Assembly (NCBI RefSeq): GCF_014196595.1 | Contig: NZ_JACIEA010000001.1 | Location: forward strand, 1,234,546 to 1,298,545 | DNA: 64,000 nt | Direction of reading: 5' to 3' | Source: Sphingorhabdus rigui | Lineage (GTDB): Bacteria > Pseudomonadota > Alphaproteobacteria > Sphingomonadales > Sphingomonadaceae | Shown here: positions 35,921-44,408 of the stretch, in pieces | How the letters are laid out: every line of letters begins with the position of its first letter | Numbering within the stretch: position 1 is the stretch's first letter | Program-made: the position numbers and the translations under genes | The notes under the pieces: model-generated | Database searches by the model: none | Seen by the model: only the letters and a program-made list of their open reading frames with translations | Told to the model about the DNA's origin: nothing

Positions 35921-38650
35921 TTAATAAGCGCCGTGACAGTGCTTATACTTTTGCCCGGAACCGCAAGGGCATGGGTCGTTGCGACGCAAGTCCGGGTTGC
36001 CCGCAAACGGGTCGTTTGAACCCGATGCGGTCGCTGGGCGTGGGATCGTCGTCGTGACAAACCCAAGTGAACCAGCGTCGATGTCATTGCTGTCATCTTC
36101 ACCCGTGAACGGGTCGATATGTGTCGTCAAGAAATCCGGCAATTCAGGCAGTTGAGGCGGAACAAGCTCTTCTTCTGCGCGGAAGTCGTTGGTAGCGATT
36201 GTCTTGGTTACACCTTCACGAATGGCACCCAACATGCGTTCAAACAGGCCAAACGCTTCCTGCTTATATTCGTTGACGGGATTCTTCTGCGCATAAGCGC
36301 GCAAGTAAATAACCTGACGCAGGGCATCCAAAGTCGACAAATGCTCTTTCCAATGATGGTCGAGCGTTTGCAGCAAAATGCTTTTTTCGACCTGACGCCA
36401 TACGGTTTCGTCAAGATCGGCGCCCTTTGCCTTAAACCTGGCGGTCGCCATGTCGGCAATTCGGGTTTCAATGATTTCGGGCTCAAGGCCGTCTTCCTGC
36501 AACCAGCTATCGATGTCCGGAGCAAGCCCCAGAACTTCCGCACATTGCTGCTTCAGTCCATCAACATCCCATTGCTCGGGATAGGTACCTTCTGGACAGT
36601 GATCGCCAACCAGATTGTTGACTGTGTCGTTGAGCATATCCTCAATGATATCGTCGACGGCTTCTGCATCCATAATTTCGCTGCGCTGGTCGTAAATAAC
36701 CTTGCGCTGGTCGTTCATGACGTCGTCATATTCCACCAGCTGCTTACGGATATCGTAGTTCCGCGCTTCGACCTTGCGTTGTGCGGTTTCAATGGCTTTC
36801 GACAACCACTTGCCGCCGATGGCCTCGCCGTCTTCCAGGCTGGAATTCATCATGCGCGAGAATAATGTTTCCGAACCAAATATGCGCAGAAGATCATCAT
36901 CGAGCGAAAGGTAGAAGCGCGAGAGACCGGGGTCACCCTGACGGCCTGAACGGCCACGCAGCTGGTTATCGATACGACGGCTTTCATGCCGCTCGGTCGC
37001 GAGAACAAACAGGCCGCCCGCTTCGACAACCTTGGCTTTTTCAGTAGCTATTTCGGCTTTCAATGCTTCAATTGCGGCATCGCGCTCCGGGCCTTCGGGT
37101 ACTTCACCCAATTCATCTTCCAAACGGAATTCAAAGTTCCCGCCCAGCTGAATATCGGTGCCGCGTCCAGCCATGTTGGTGGCAATGGTTACGCTGCCGA
37201 AACGACCGGCTTGCGCCACAATACGCGCTTCGCTTTCGTGGAAACGCGCATTGAGCACGCTGTGCTTCACATTTTCCTTTTCCAGAAACTCGGAAAGCAA
37301 TTCGGACTTCTCAATGGAAACAGTACCAACCAAAACGGGCTGACCCCGCTCATTTGCTTCGCGAATAGTCTTGGCGATGGCGCCAAATTTGTCCTGCGTA
37401 TTTTTGTAGAACTGGTCGTCTTCATCAATACGTTGCACGGGCAAGTTGGTGGGGATTTCCACAACATTCAACTTGTAAATTTCGTGGAATTCGCCGGCTT
37501 CGGTGGCCGCGGTTCCGGTCATGCCCGACAATTTGGGATACATGCGGAAATAGTTCTGGAAGGTGATCGTTGCGAGCGTCTGGTTCTCTGGTTCGATCTC
37601 GACGCCTTCTTTGGCTTCGACCGCCTGATGCAGGCCGTTTGACCAGCGACGTCCGTCCATCATGCGACCTGTGAATTCGTCGATGATGATGACCTTGCCC
37701 TCTTTGACAATGTAATCAATGTCGCGCTTGAACATCACATTGGCTTTAAGTGCCTGATCCAGATGGTGCACAACCAAGGTGTTTTCATAGTCATACAGGT
37801 TAGTGCCGGTCAGCAACCCGGCACTCTCCAGCAAGCGTTCGGCCTTTTCCGTGCCGTCTTCGGTCAACGTGACGTTGCGGCTCTTTTCGTCTTTTTCATA
37901 ATCGCCGTCGTCGAGTTGAAGGACAACCGCATGCACCTGCATATATAATTCTGATTTATCATCGGTTGGGCCGGAGATAATCAGCGGTGTCCGCGCTTCA
38001 TCGACAAGGATCGAGTCCACTTCATCGACAATCGCAAAGTTAAATGGCCGCTGCACCATTTGTGCGCGTTCATATTTCATATTGTCGCGCAGATAGTCGA
38101 AACCAAGTTCATTGTTGGTCGCGTAAGTGATGTCGCAGTCATAAGCGGCACGGCGCTCATGCTCGGGAATGTTCGGAACAACCACACCCGTGGTCAGCCC
38201 AAGGAAGCCGTAAATCTTGCTCATCCATTCGGCGTCACGGCGCGCAAGATAATCGTTCACGGTTACAACATGCACACCCTTGCCTTCGATCGCGTTCAAA
38301 TAACACGCCAAAGTCTCGGTCAGTGTCTTGCCTTCACCCGTGCGCATTTCGGCAATTTCGCCACGATGGAGCACGATACCGCCGACCATCTGCACGTCGA
38401 AATGGCGCATACCCATGACGCGCTTCGAAGCCTCACGAACCGTCGCAAATGCCTCGGGCAAAATATCATCAAGCGTTTCGCCGGCGGTCAGGCGGTCACG
38501 GAAAATCTGGGTCTGCCCCTTCAACCGTTCGTCATCCATGACCGCAATTTCGTCTTCGAGCGCGTTGATCTTGTCGACGATCTTCATGATCGATTTGACG
38601 TAACGGTCGTTGGATGACCCAAACAAGGCTTTGGCAATTCCGCCGAGCAT
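35921..38650 (-). CDS. secA: Protein translocase ATPase SecA
   Basis: A protein of 909 residues, the usual alphaproteobacterial length. Walker A is [11 protein letters not shown], the DEAD-like box is [16 protein letters not shown], and the second nucleotide domain has [12 protein letters not shown] and [12 protein letters not shown]. The C-terminal SEC-C zinc site [16 protein letters not shown], which binds SecB, is complete. It drives preproteins through SecYEG. The ATG at 38650 has AAGGAA upstream; the frame extends seven codons further without support. Confidence 0.98.
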   Translation of the reverse strand: MLGGIAKALFGSSNDRYVKSIMKIVDKINALEDEIAVMDDERLKGQTQIFRDRLTAGETLDDILPEAFATVREASKRVMGMRHFDVQMVGGIVLHRGEIAEMRTGEGKTLTETLACYLNAIEGKGVHVVTVNDYLARRDAEWMSKIYGFLGLTTGVVVPNIPEHERRAAYDCDITYATNNELGFDYLRDNMKYERAQMVQRPFNFAIVDEVDSILVDEARTPLIISGPTDDKSELYMQVHAVVLQLDDGDYEKDEKSRNVTLTEDGTEKAERLLESAGLLTGTNLYDYENTLVVHHLDQALKANVMFKRDIDYIVKEGKVIIIDEFTGRMMDGRRWSNGLHQAVEAKEGVEIEPENQTLATITFQNYFRMYPKLSGMTGTAATEAGEFHEIYKLNVVEIPTNLPVQRIDEDDQFYKNTQDKFGAIAKTIREANERGQPVLVGTVSIEKSELLSEFLEKENVKHSVLNARFHESEARIVAQAGRFGSVTIATNMAGRGTDIQLGGNFEFRLEDELGEVPEGPERDAAIEALKAEIATEKAKVVEAGGLFVLATERHESRRIDNQLRGRSGRQGDPGLSRFYLSLDDDLLRIFGSETLFSRMMNSSLEDGEAIGGKWLSKAIETAQRKVEARNYDIRKQLVEYDDVMNDQRKVIYDQRSEIMDAEAVDDIIEDMLNDTVNNLVGDHCPEGTYPEQWDVDGLKQQCAEVLGLAPDIDSWLQEDGLEPEIIETRIADMATARFKAKGADLDETVWRQVEKSILLQTLDHHWKEHLSTLDALRQVIYLRAYAQKNPVNEYKQEAFGLFERMLGAIREGVTKTIATNDFRAEEELVPPQLPELPDFLTTHIDPFTGEDDSNDIDAGSLGFVTTTIPRPATASGSNDPFAGNPDLRRNDPCPCGSGQKYKHCHGAY

Positions 38651-38739
38651 AACTAATTCCTTTAAAATCATGTGGGAGACGCGCGCAAAATGGCGCGAAA
38701 TAGGGTATTAAAAGGCGCACCGCAGCGGGTGCGGAGCCC

Positions 38740-39012
38740 CTACCCTAAAATAATATCGTGCCGATAAACGGGTGTGTCGGGTGCCAATGCAACGAACGCG
38801 ATGCTGCCTTCGACTGGCATCAGATGCACGCGCGCAGTCGGCGTCACATGCACCGGCTGCTCAAATGCTTTATCGGCTTCCTGAGCAGAAGCGGCAACGT
38901 AAGCCTGAACGGCGGCCGAATCCACTGACATGGACGATGAAGAAACGGGGCGCGCAGCCTCCGCAGCGGAAAAACCGCTCAACATCGCCAGTAAGTAAAT
39001 CAATATGCGCAT
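38740..39012 (-). CDS. Small secreted protein of unknown function
   Basis: A protein of 90 residues with a typical signal peptide (MRILIYLLAMLSGFSAAEA, cleavage probably after AEA). The mature 70 residues have no cysteine and no family I recognise; the centre reads VQAYVAASAQEADKAFEQP and the end HLMPVEGSIAFVAL. AGGG lies before the ATG. It is between secA and another small secreted protein gene on the same strand. It is reported as a real gene because of the signal peptide, Shine-Dalgarno and absence of a competing frame. Confidence 0.6.
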   Translation of the reverse strand: MRILIYLLAMLSGFSAAEAARPVSSSSMSVDSAAVQAYVAASAQEADKAFEQPVHVTPTARVHLMPVEGSIAFVALAPDTPVYRHDIILG

Positions 39013-39084
39013 ATATGGCCCTGTTCGGTGCTGTGGCGGGTATAGTTAGGCATGGCAGCAAAGTCCACACCCAAGGCGCGCGGC

Positions 39085-39303
39085 CTACTCACTGGCTACG
39101 CTGGTCTTCAAGTCTTCATGCTCCAGTGACATCCGGAACTTGATGCGTTTGGCCTGTGGCTTGCCGTCACTATCCAGAAACGGAGCGACATCACGGGTTC
39201 CACTAACAGTGCAAGCGAATGAAACCGGCGGAGGCGGCGCAGGTTTTTCGGCGTTTGTTTCGACCACAATTGATGCTAGCGCCAACACCGAATAGAAAAG
39301 CAT
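39085..39303 (-). CDS. Small exported protein of unknown function
   Basis: A protein of 72 residues. The N-terminus (MLFYSVLALASIVVETNA) is hydrophobic like a short signal peptide; a proline run (KPAPPPPVSF) and a basic C-terminal half follow, with one Cys (FACTVSG). The ATG at 39303 has GGGAG 8 nt upstream, better than the upstream in-frame start. No family is recognised. It is divergent from argJ with 48 bp between starts and upstream of a second small secreted protein gene. Confidence 0.5.
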   Translation of the reverse strand: MLFYSVLALASIVVETNAEKPAPPPPVSFACTVSGTRDVAPFLDSDGKPQAKRIKFRMSLEHEDLKTSVASE

Positions 39304-39351
39304 GTCTTTGTTCTCCCTGATCTGTCGGGGGTTTAGCAAAAGGTCTCTTAA

Positions 39352-40575
39352 GTGTTAGTAAAATCACCGCTCGCAAAACCATTTCCCATCATGCCCGAAA
39401 TCGCGGGTGCAACGCCCCGTGTGGCGCGTGCTGGGTATAAGGATTGGGGTCGCTGCGACTTAAGCTATATCGCGCTGGACGAAGGTACAACGGTCGCTGG
39501 CGTCACCACACAAAATATATGCTGCTCTGCCGAGGTCGACCTTTGCCGCGCGAATTTGGCGCATGGCCGCGCGCGCGCTTTGGTGGTGAATGCCGGGAAC
39601 AGCAATGCCTTTACCGGACAGCGCGGGAAGGACGCAGTAGACGCAATTACCGCGCAAGTTGCAGGCCATCTGAACTGCGATGCTTCGGAAATTTTCGTTT
39701 CGTCCACGGGTGTTATTGGCGTTCCCCTGCCCATCGATAAAGCGCAGTCTGGATTGCGCGCTGTTTTTGATGCGGCACCGTGCAGTTGGGAAGATGTGAC
39801 GCACACGATCGGCACCACCGACACCTTTGCGAAAGGCGCGACCGCAAGCGCCATGGTCGATGGCCGCAAAGTGCAGCTCGTGGGCATCATCAAGGGTTCA
39901 GGCATGATCGCGCCCGACATGGCAACTATGCTTGGCTATATTTTCACCGACGCCGCTGTCGACGCCGCTTTTTTGCAGCAGATGTTATCCGCTTCCAACA
40001 AAACCAGTTTCAGCTGTATCACCGTCGATAGCGACACATCGACCAGCGATACTGTGTTGGCATTTGCGACGGGGAAAGCAGGCAATACGCCACTTACGTC
40101 ATATGACGATGCGGGCGCGGACGCGTTTGCTGCGGCGCTGAATGACATCTGCCGTCAACTGGCGCATCTGGTTGTCCGCGATGGCGAAGGCGCGCAGAAG
40201 TTTATCGAAATCAATGTGTCCGGCGCTGCGAATGATGACAGCGCGCGGCGGATAGGCTTAGCCATTGCCAACTCGCCCTTGGTAAAAACCGCGATTGCGG
40301 GTGAAGATGCCAATTGGGGCCGCGTTGTCATGGCGGTTGGCAAGGCGGGAGAGCCTGCAAACCGCGACAGCCTATCGATCAGTTTCGGAGCGACGCAAGT
40401 TGCGCGCAATGGCCTAGCGGTCGCCGGATATGACGAAGCGCCGGTGGCGCAACATCTTAAGCAAAATGAAATTCAAATCGGCGTTGATCTTGGTATCGGG
40501 GCCGGGCGTGCAACGGTCTGGACCTGCGACCTAACCCACGGCTACATCAGCATCAACGCCGATTATCGCAGTTAA
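39352..40575 (+). CDS. argJ: Bifunctional glutamate N-acetyltransferase/amino-acid acetyltransferase ArgJ
   Basis: A protein of 407 residues. ArgJ transfers acetyl from N-acetylornithine to glutamate in the arginine cycle and is made as a precursor that cleaves itself before a threonine. The cleavage site is visible as APDMATMLGY (nucleophile Thr192); upstream landmarks are VVNAGNSNAFTG and VSSTGVIGVPLP. The GTG start at 39352 has AAAGG about 8 nt upstream; the ATG at residue 14 is an alternative. Its stop overlaps the convergent trxA stop by 2 nt. With carAB in the window, two steps of arginine synthesis are present. Confidence 0.95.
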   Translation: MLVKSPLAKPFPIMPEIAGATPRVARAGYKDWGRCDLSYIALDEGTTVAGVTTQNICCSAEVDLCRANLAHGRARALVVNAGNSNAFTGQRGKDAVDAITAQVAGHLNCDASEIFVSSTGVIGVPLPIDKAQSGLRAVFDAAPCSWEDVTHTIGTTDTFAKGATASAMVDGRKVQLVGIIKGSGMIAPDMATMLGYIFTDAAVDAAFLQQMLSASNKTSFSCITVDSDTSTSDTVLAFATGKAGNTPLTSYDDAGADAFAAALNDICRQLAHLVVRDGEGAQKFIEINVSGAANDDSARRIGLAIANSPLVKTAIAGEDANWGRVVMAVGKAGEPANRDSLSISFGATQVARNGLAVAGYDEAPVAQHLKQNEIQIGVDLGIGAGRATVWTCDLTHGYISINADYRS

Positions 40576-40892
40576 AGCGCAGCTTCCAACCAGCTTTTCA
40601 GCTGAGCCTTTGGCGCAGCGCCGACTTTCGTGTCCGCAATTTCGCCGCCTTTGAACAAGATCATCGTCGGGATGCCGCGCACGCCATATTTTGCTGGCGT
40701 ATCGGGGTGATCGTCAATGTTCAGCTTCACGATCTCGACCTGACCAGCGAGCTCTTCGCTGATTTCTTCAAGGCTTGGGCCAATCATTTTGCATGGACCA
40801 CACCATTCGGCCCAAAAATCGACCAATACGGGTTTGCCCGATGCCAGTACTTCTGATGCGAAATCATTATCGCCTACGGATTTGGTAGCCAT
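40572..40892 (-). CDS. trxA: Thioredoxin
   Basis: A protein of 106 residues with the active site WCGPCK (Cys31, Cys34), an N-terminal strand VLVDFWAEW and cis-Pro in GIPTMILF. It is the general cytoplasmic dithiol reductant. GGAG precedes the ATG at 40892. It lies 81 bp after addA on the same strand; trxA at the end of the addB-addA block is a conserved alphaproteobacterial order, though it has room for its own promoter. Confidence 0.97.
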   Translation of the reverse strand: MATKSVGDNDFASEVLASGKPVLVDFWAEWCGPCKMIGPSLEEISEELAGQVEIVKLNIDDHPDTPAKYGVRGIPTMILFKGGEIADTKVGAAPKAQLKSWLEAAL

Positions 40893-40973
40893 GTTTGTCT
40901 CCTTTGTTGCACCCCATGTATGCCCACCGCCAAATGCTGACAAGCGCCAAGGCAGATAGTTTTTGTTCTGCCG

Positions 40974-43900
40974 TCAAGAGGCAGGATAATAAGGTGCCAA
41001 TATCTCGTCCGAAAGCGTGATAAACCGGGCTGCGTGCGTAAACAGCAAAGCAACCTCAATCTTGCAATCGGGGAAAATCGTCCGCAGCGCCGCGTGATAA
41101 TGTGCCATTTGGCGCAAATGCGGAACCGGGACGCTATGTGCATCGCCGGGGACGCTTCGACCCGTTTTAAAATCGACAGCGCGCACCAATCCGGGTTCGA
41201 CGAGCAGCCGGTCGATGCGGCCATTGATAACGGTTTCGCCCACAACAGCCACAAGCGGAACCTCAGCGCGCGCAAGTGGACCGAATAACGCCGCACAGAC
41301 CGGATCGCCGACAACCGCGTTCACTTCGGCCAACAATTGGGCCGGATCGATATCATCGTTTCGTGCCTGAACTGCCAGCCATTGCTCCGCAGTTTTGAGC
41401 GACTCGCTATCCGTGATGCGTTCAAACAAAGCGTGGATCAGCTTCCCGCGGTTGGCGGCTTTGCGCATCGCTGCGTTTGCAGGGGCATCGCCATAATCGT
41501 CATCGTCAAGCCGCGATGGCACCAAAGGACGCGGTGGGCGCTGCTCAATAGGCGCAGGGGCGAATAGCCATTCGGGGCTGGCTGGCCGAGCTACCGTCGG
41601 CGATTGCTTTTTCGCAGAAGTTACCGGCGCCACCATCGACGCGCCTTCCGCGCCCACATGACGCATCACCCTGCCCCAGCGCATGTCGTCTTCCCAAATG
41701 CAACCGAGCGCCGTCATGCCTTTTTCAATCGCGGCGCACCAGCTTTCGGCAGGTGCCTCGCCCTTGCGGCTAATGCCCAACGACCCCGCCATAATCAGCC
41801 GCTCTTCCGCGCGCGTGATGGCCACATATAACAACCGCTTATGCTCCTGCAGTTCGCGGGTTTTCTGCATCTCGACAATGTCTTGCAAACGGCCTGACTG
41901 CTCACTTTTGCGAATGGGCAGCAACGGCGTGCGTTGCCCCTCGTCCATCAACAGCTCAACCGACTGATCGGGCTTTTTTGTGGGATCAGACGTGATGTCC
42001 GCCAAAATGACCACGGGTGCTTGCAAGCCCTTGGCACCATGGACGGTCATGACGCGGACTTCCTTGGTGCTGTTGTCGCTTTCGCGTTTGATTTCAATTT
42101 CGCCGCGGTCGAACCACGCCATGAACTTTTGCAGGCCACCGCGATGCTGTTGTTCGAACTGAAGTGCTGAGTTCAACATTTCTTCGATTGGCACCAAAAC
42201 CTCGCGTCCCAATCGGGCAGTAAATTTGCGCCGCGCGCCAATGGGTCCGGACAAAATCTGTTCGAGGAAGTGATATACGGTTGTGAAATCAGCCGCAGCC
42301 AGCATATCGCGCAACGGCGCAAGATCATCCGCAAGTTCGGGTTTCCCGCGGATATGCTGCCACAGGCTGCCCTCGCGATCGCCGACATAGCCATGAGCAA
42401 GCAACTGTTCCTGCGTCCACCCGATGATGGGCGAGACCAGCAAGCATGCAAGGCTCAGGTCGTCATTTGGCTGAAGCACAAATTTGATTGCTGCCAGCAG
42501 GTCTTGCACCACCAACGGCTGCAACAGCTTCAGCCTGTCGATGCCCGCAACCGCAACGTTGCGTTCGTGCAATTGCGCGACCAATAGCGACGCCATGTCA
42601 CCGCGGCTGCGCAGCAGGAACATGATGTCGCCCGGCTCCAAATGACGCCCCTGGCTTTCCAACCAAGGTTTCTCGTCGATGAGCGCCTTCGCATGATCGG
42701 CCAATCGTTCGGCCAGTGCGCGCTTTTCGTCGCTGAACCAGTCTTCTTCCTCATCCGACGCATCGCTGTCGCCCGCTGCGTTCGGCTTTGCGGATATGGG
42801 CTGCAAAAGCTCGACCATGCCGATGTCCGGTTTTTCGCTGTAATGCGGGTCAATGATATCGGTGATACCAAAATCGGCAGAACCAGACTCGTCGATCACC
42901 GCGTTTACAAAATCGAGTATCGGCGCGGTCGAACGGAAACTGCGCGATAAGGTGAGCCGTTTCAACTCGCTTCCGGCGGCATCAATGCGTTCGGCAAAAT
43001 AGCGTCCCGCTTCGTCATAACGTTCAGGTGCAGTCCCCTGAAAGCCGTATATCGCTTGTTTGAAATCGCCGACGGAAAACAGCGTGCGGGTCTTTTCGGG
43101 GTTGGCACCCATACCGCTGTAAAAATCGTCGCTCAGCGCGCTGATGATATCCCATTGCGCTTTGTTGGTATCCTGCGCCTCATCCACCAAGATATGGTCT
43201 ATCTGCTTGTCGAGCTTAAACCGGACCCATTGCGCCATTTGGCCATGCTGCAAAAGTTCGGCGGTGCGCCGGATCATATCGTCAAAATCAACCGCGCCGA
43301 TGGCATGTTTGGCGCGGCTATATTGCGCGGCAAATTCCTTGCCGATGCACAATGCCCGCGCCAGCCTGTCGGCATATTGCGCACGTGTCACTTCGCCCAA
43401 TAGTTGGTTCGTCCAGTTGAACATTTCGAGCGCGTGTTCGGCATAGACCTCCGTTGTCGGTGTATGTCCGCTCGTCGAAATCTGGGGATCACCCTTGGCC
43501 GTTGACCAACAGCGATGCAGATCGAGCAAGAGCGCCGCGCGTTCGGTCGGTGTTCGCGATAGCCAATCCTGAAGGACTGCCGCACGTTTGCCGCCGCGGC
43601 TATCTGCCTTGTTCTTGCCCCACAAAAGGTTGGCATCAATGACCGCCTGCAATGTCGCGCGTGGAATGCGCGCATCGGCAAAGGCATCTTCCAGCATATC
43701 CTCAACAGGACCATCGAAATGAACGCCTGCCAGTCGCCGTGCCCAGACCACCGCGCCGGCATCATTGGGGATCATGGTCATGACATCCGGCGATGCCGCC
43801 GCCCTGTGCAGGAATCGCAGCGCAGCGTCCTCACCCATATTCAGGGAAAGTTCCTGCAGGTCCGCGACCATTTTCGTGTCGCCGCGCGCTTCGGCTTCAA

Positions 43901-44408
43901 GCACCAGGTTGACCAATGCCTCGCGCAACAATTCTTGCTGCTCGCGTCCTTCAATCGGTTTGAATCCCGGAACCAATCCGGCTTCTTCGGGGAAGCTGCC
44001 AAGCAACGACTGACAGAAGCTATGGATGGTCAATATCTGTAAGCCACCACCCGGCGCGTCCAACACCTTTGCAAAAAGCTGGCGTGCGCGTTTTCGGGCA
44101 TCTGGTCCCGCGTTCGCGCCAATGGCTTCAAGGTCGTGAAACAACGCCCCATCTTCGCGTTGCACCCAAGACGCCAAAAGCTCATTAATCCGGTCCGCCA
44201 TTTCGGACGCGCCAGCCTTCGTAAAGGTGATGCACAATAGATTTTCAGGTTCGACGTCGCTTTCCAACAGCAACCGGATCACACGCGCCGTTAAAACCTG
44301 CGTTTTGCCGGTTCCTGCAGAGGCACTCAGCCAGATGTTATCACCGGGGATGACGGCGCTGCGCTGCGCCGGGATGAGTGGTTTCAGCGTCGGGGATTTA
44401 GAGGTCAT
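40974..44408 (-). CDS. addA: Double-strand break repair helicase AddA
   Basis: A protein of 1144 residues, a UvrD-type helicase fused to a RecB-like nuclease. Walker A is ASAGTGKTQVLTARV, motif II is LVDEAQDTNKAQWD, later helicase motifs include VMTVHGAKGLQAPVV and LYVAITRAEERL. The C-terminal nuclease has GRIDRLLVEPGLVRAVDFKTG with the catalytic Asp and Lys. With AddB it processes double-strand breaks for RecA. The ATG at 44408 overlaps the addB stop (ATGA). Confidence 0.95.
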   Translation of the reverse strand: MTSKSPTLKPLIPAQRSAVIPGDNIWLSASAGTGKTQVLTARVIRLLLESDVEPENLLCITFTKAGASEMADRINELLASWVQREDGALFHDLEAIGANAGPDARKRARQLFAKVLDAPGGGLQILTIHSFCQSLLGSFPEEAGLVPGFKPIEGREQQELLREALVNLVLEAEARGDTKMVADLQELSLNMGEDAALRFLHRAAASPDVMTMIPNDAGAVVWARRLAGVHFDGPVEDMLEDAFADARIPRATLQAVIDANLLWGKNKADSRGGKRAAVLQDWLSRTPTERAALLLDLHRCWSTAKGDPQISTSGHTPTTEVYAEHALEMFNWTNQLLGEVTRAQYADRLARALCIGKEFAAQYSRAKHAIGAVDFDDMIRRTAELLQHGQMAQWVRFKLDKQIDHILVDEAQDTNKAQWDIISALSDDFYSGMGANPEKTRTLFSVGDFKQAIYGFQGTAPERYDEAGRYFAERIDAAGSELKRLTLSRSFRSTAPILDFVNAVIDESGSADFGITDIIDPHYSEKPDIGMVELLQPISAKPNAAGDSDASDEEEDWFSDEKRALAERLADHAKALIDEKPWLESQGRHLEPGDIMFLLRSRGDMASLLVAQLHERNVAVAGIDRLKLLQPLVVQDLLAAIKFVLQPNDDLSLACLLVSPIIGWTQEQLLAHGYVGDREGSLWQHIRGKPELADDLAPLRDMLAAADFTTVYHFLEQILSGPIGARRKFTARLGREVLVPIEEMLNSALQFEQQHRGGLQKFMAWFDRGEIEIKRESDNSTKEVRVMTVHGAKGLQAPVVILADITSDPTKKPDQSVELLMDEGQRTPLLPIRKSEQSGRLQDIVEMQKTRELQEHKRLLYVAITRAEERLIMAGSLGISRKGEAPAESWCAAIEKGMTALGCIWEDDMRWGRVMRHVGAEGASMVAPVTSAKKQSPTVARPASPEWLFAPAPIEQRPPRPLVPSRLDDDDYGDAPANAAMRKAANRGKLIHALFERITDSESLKTAEQWLAVQARNDDIDPAQLLAEVNAVVGDPVCAALFGPLARAEVPLVAVVGETVINGRIDRLLVEPGLVRAVDFKTGRSVPGDAHSVPVPHLRQMAHYHAALRTIFPDCKIEVALLFTHAARFITLSDEILAPYYPAS

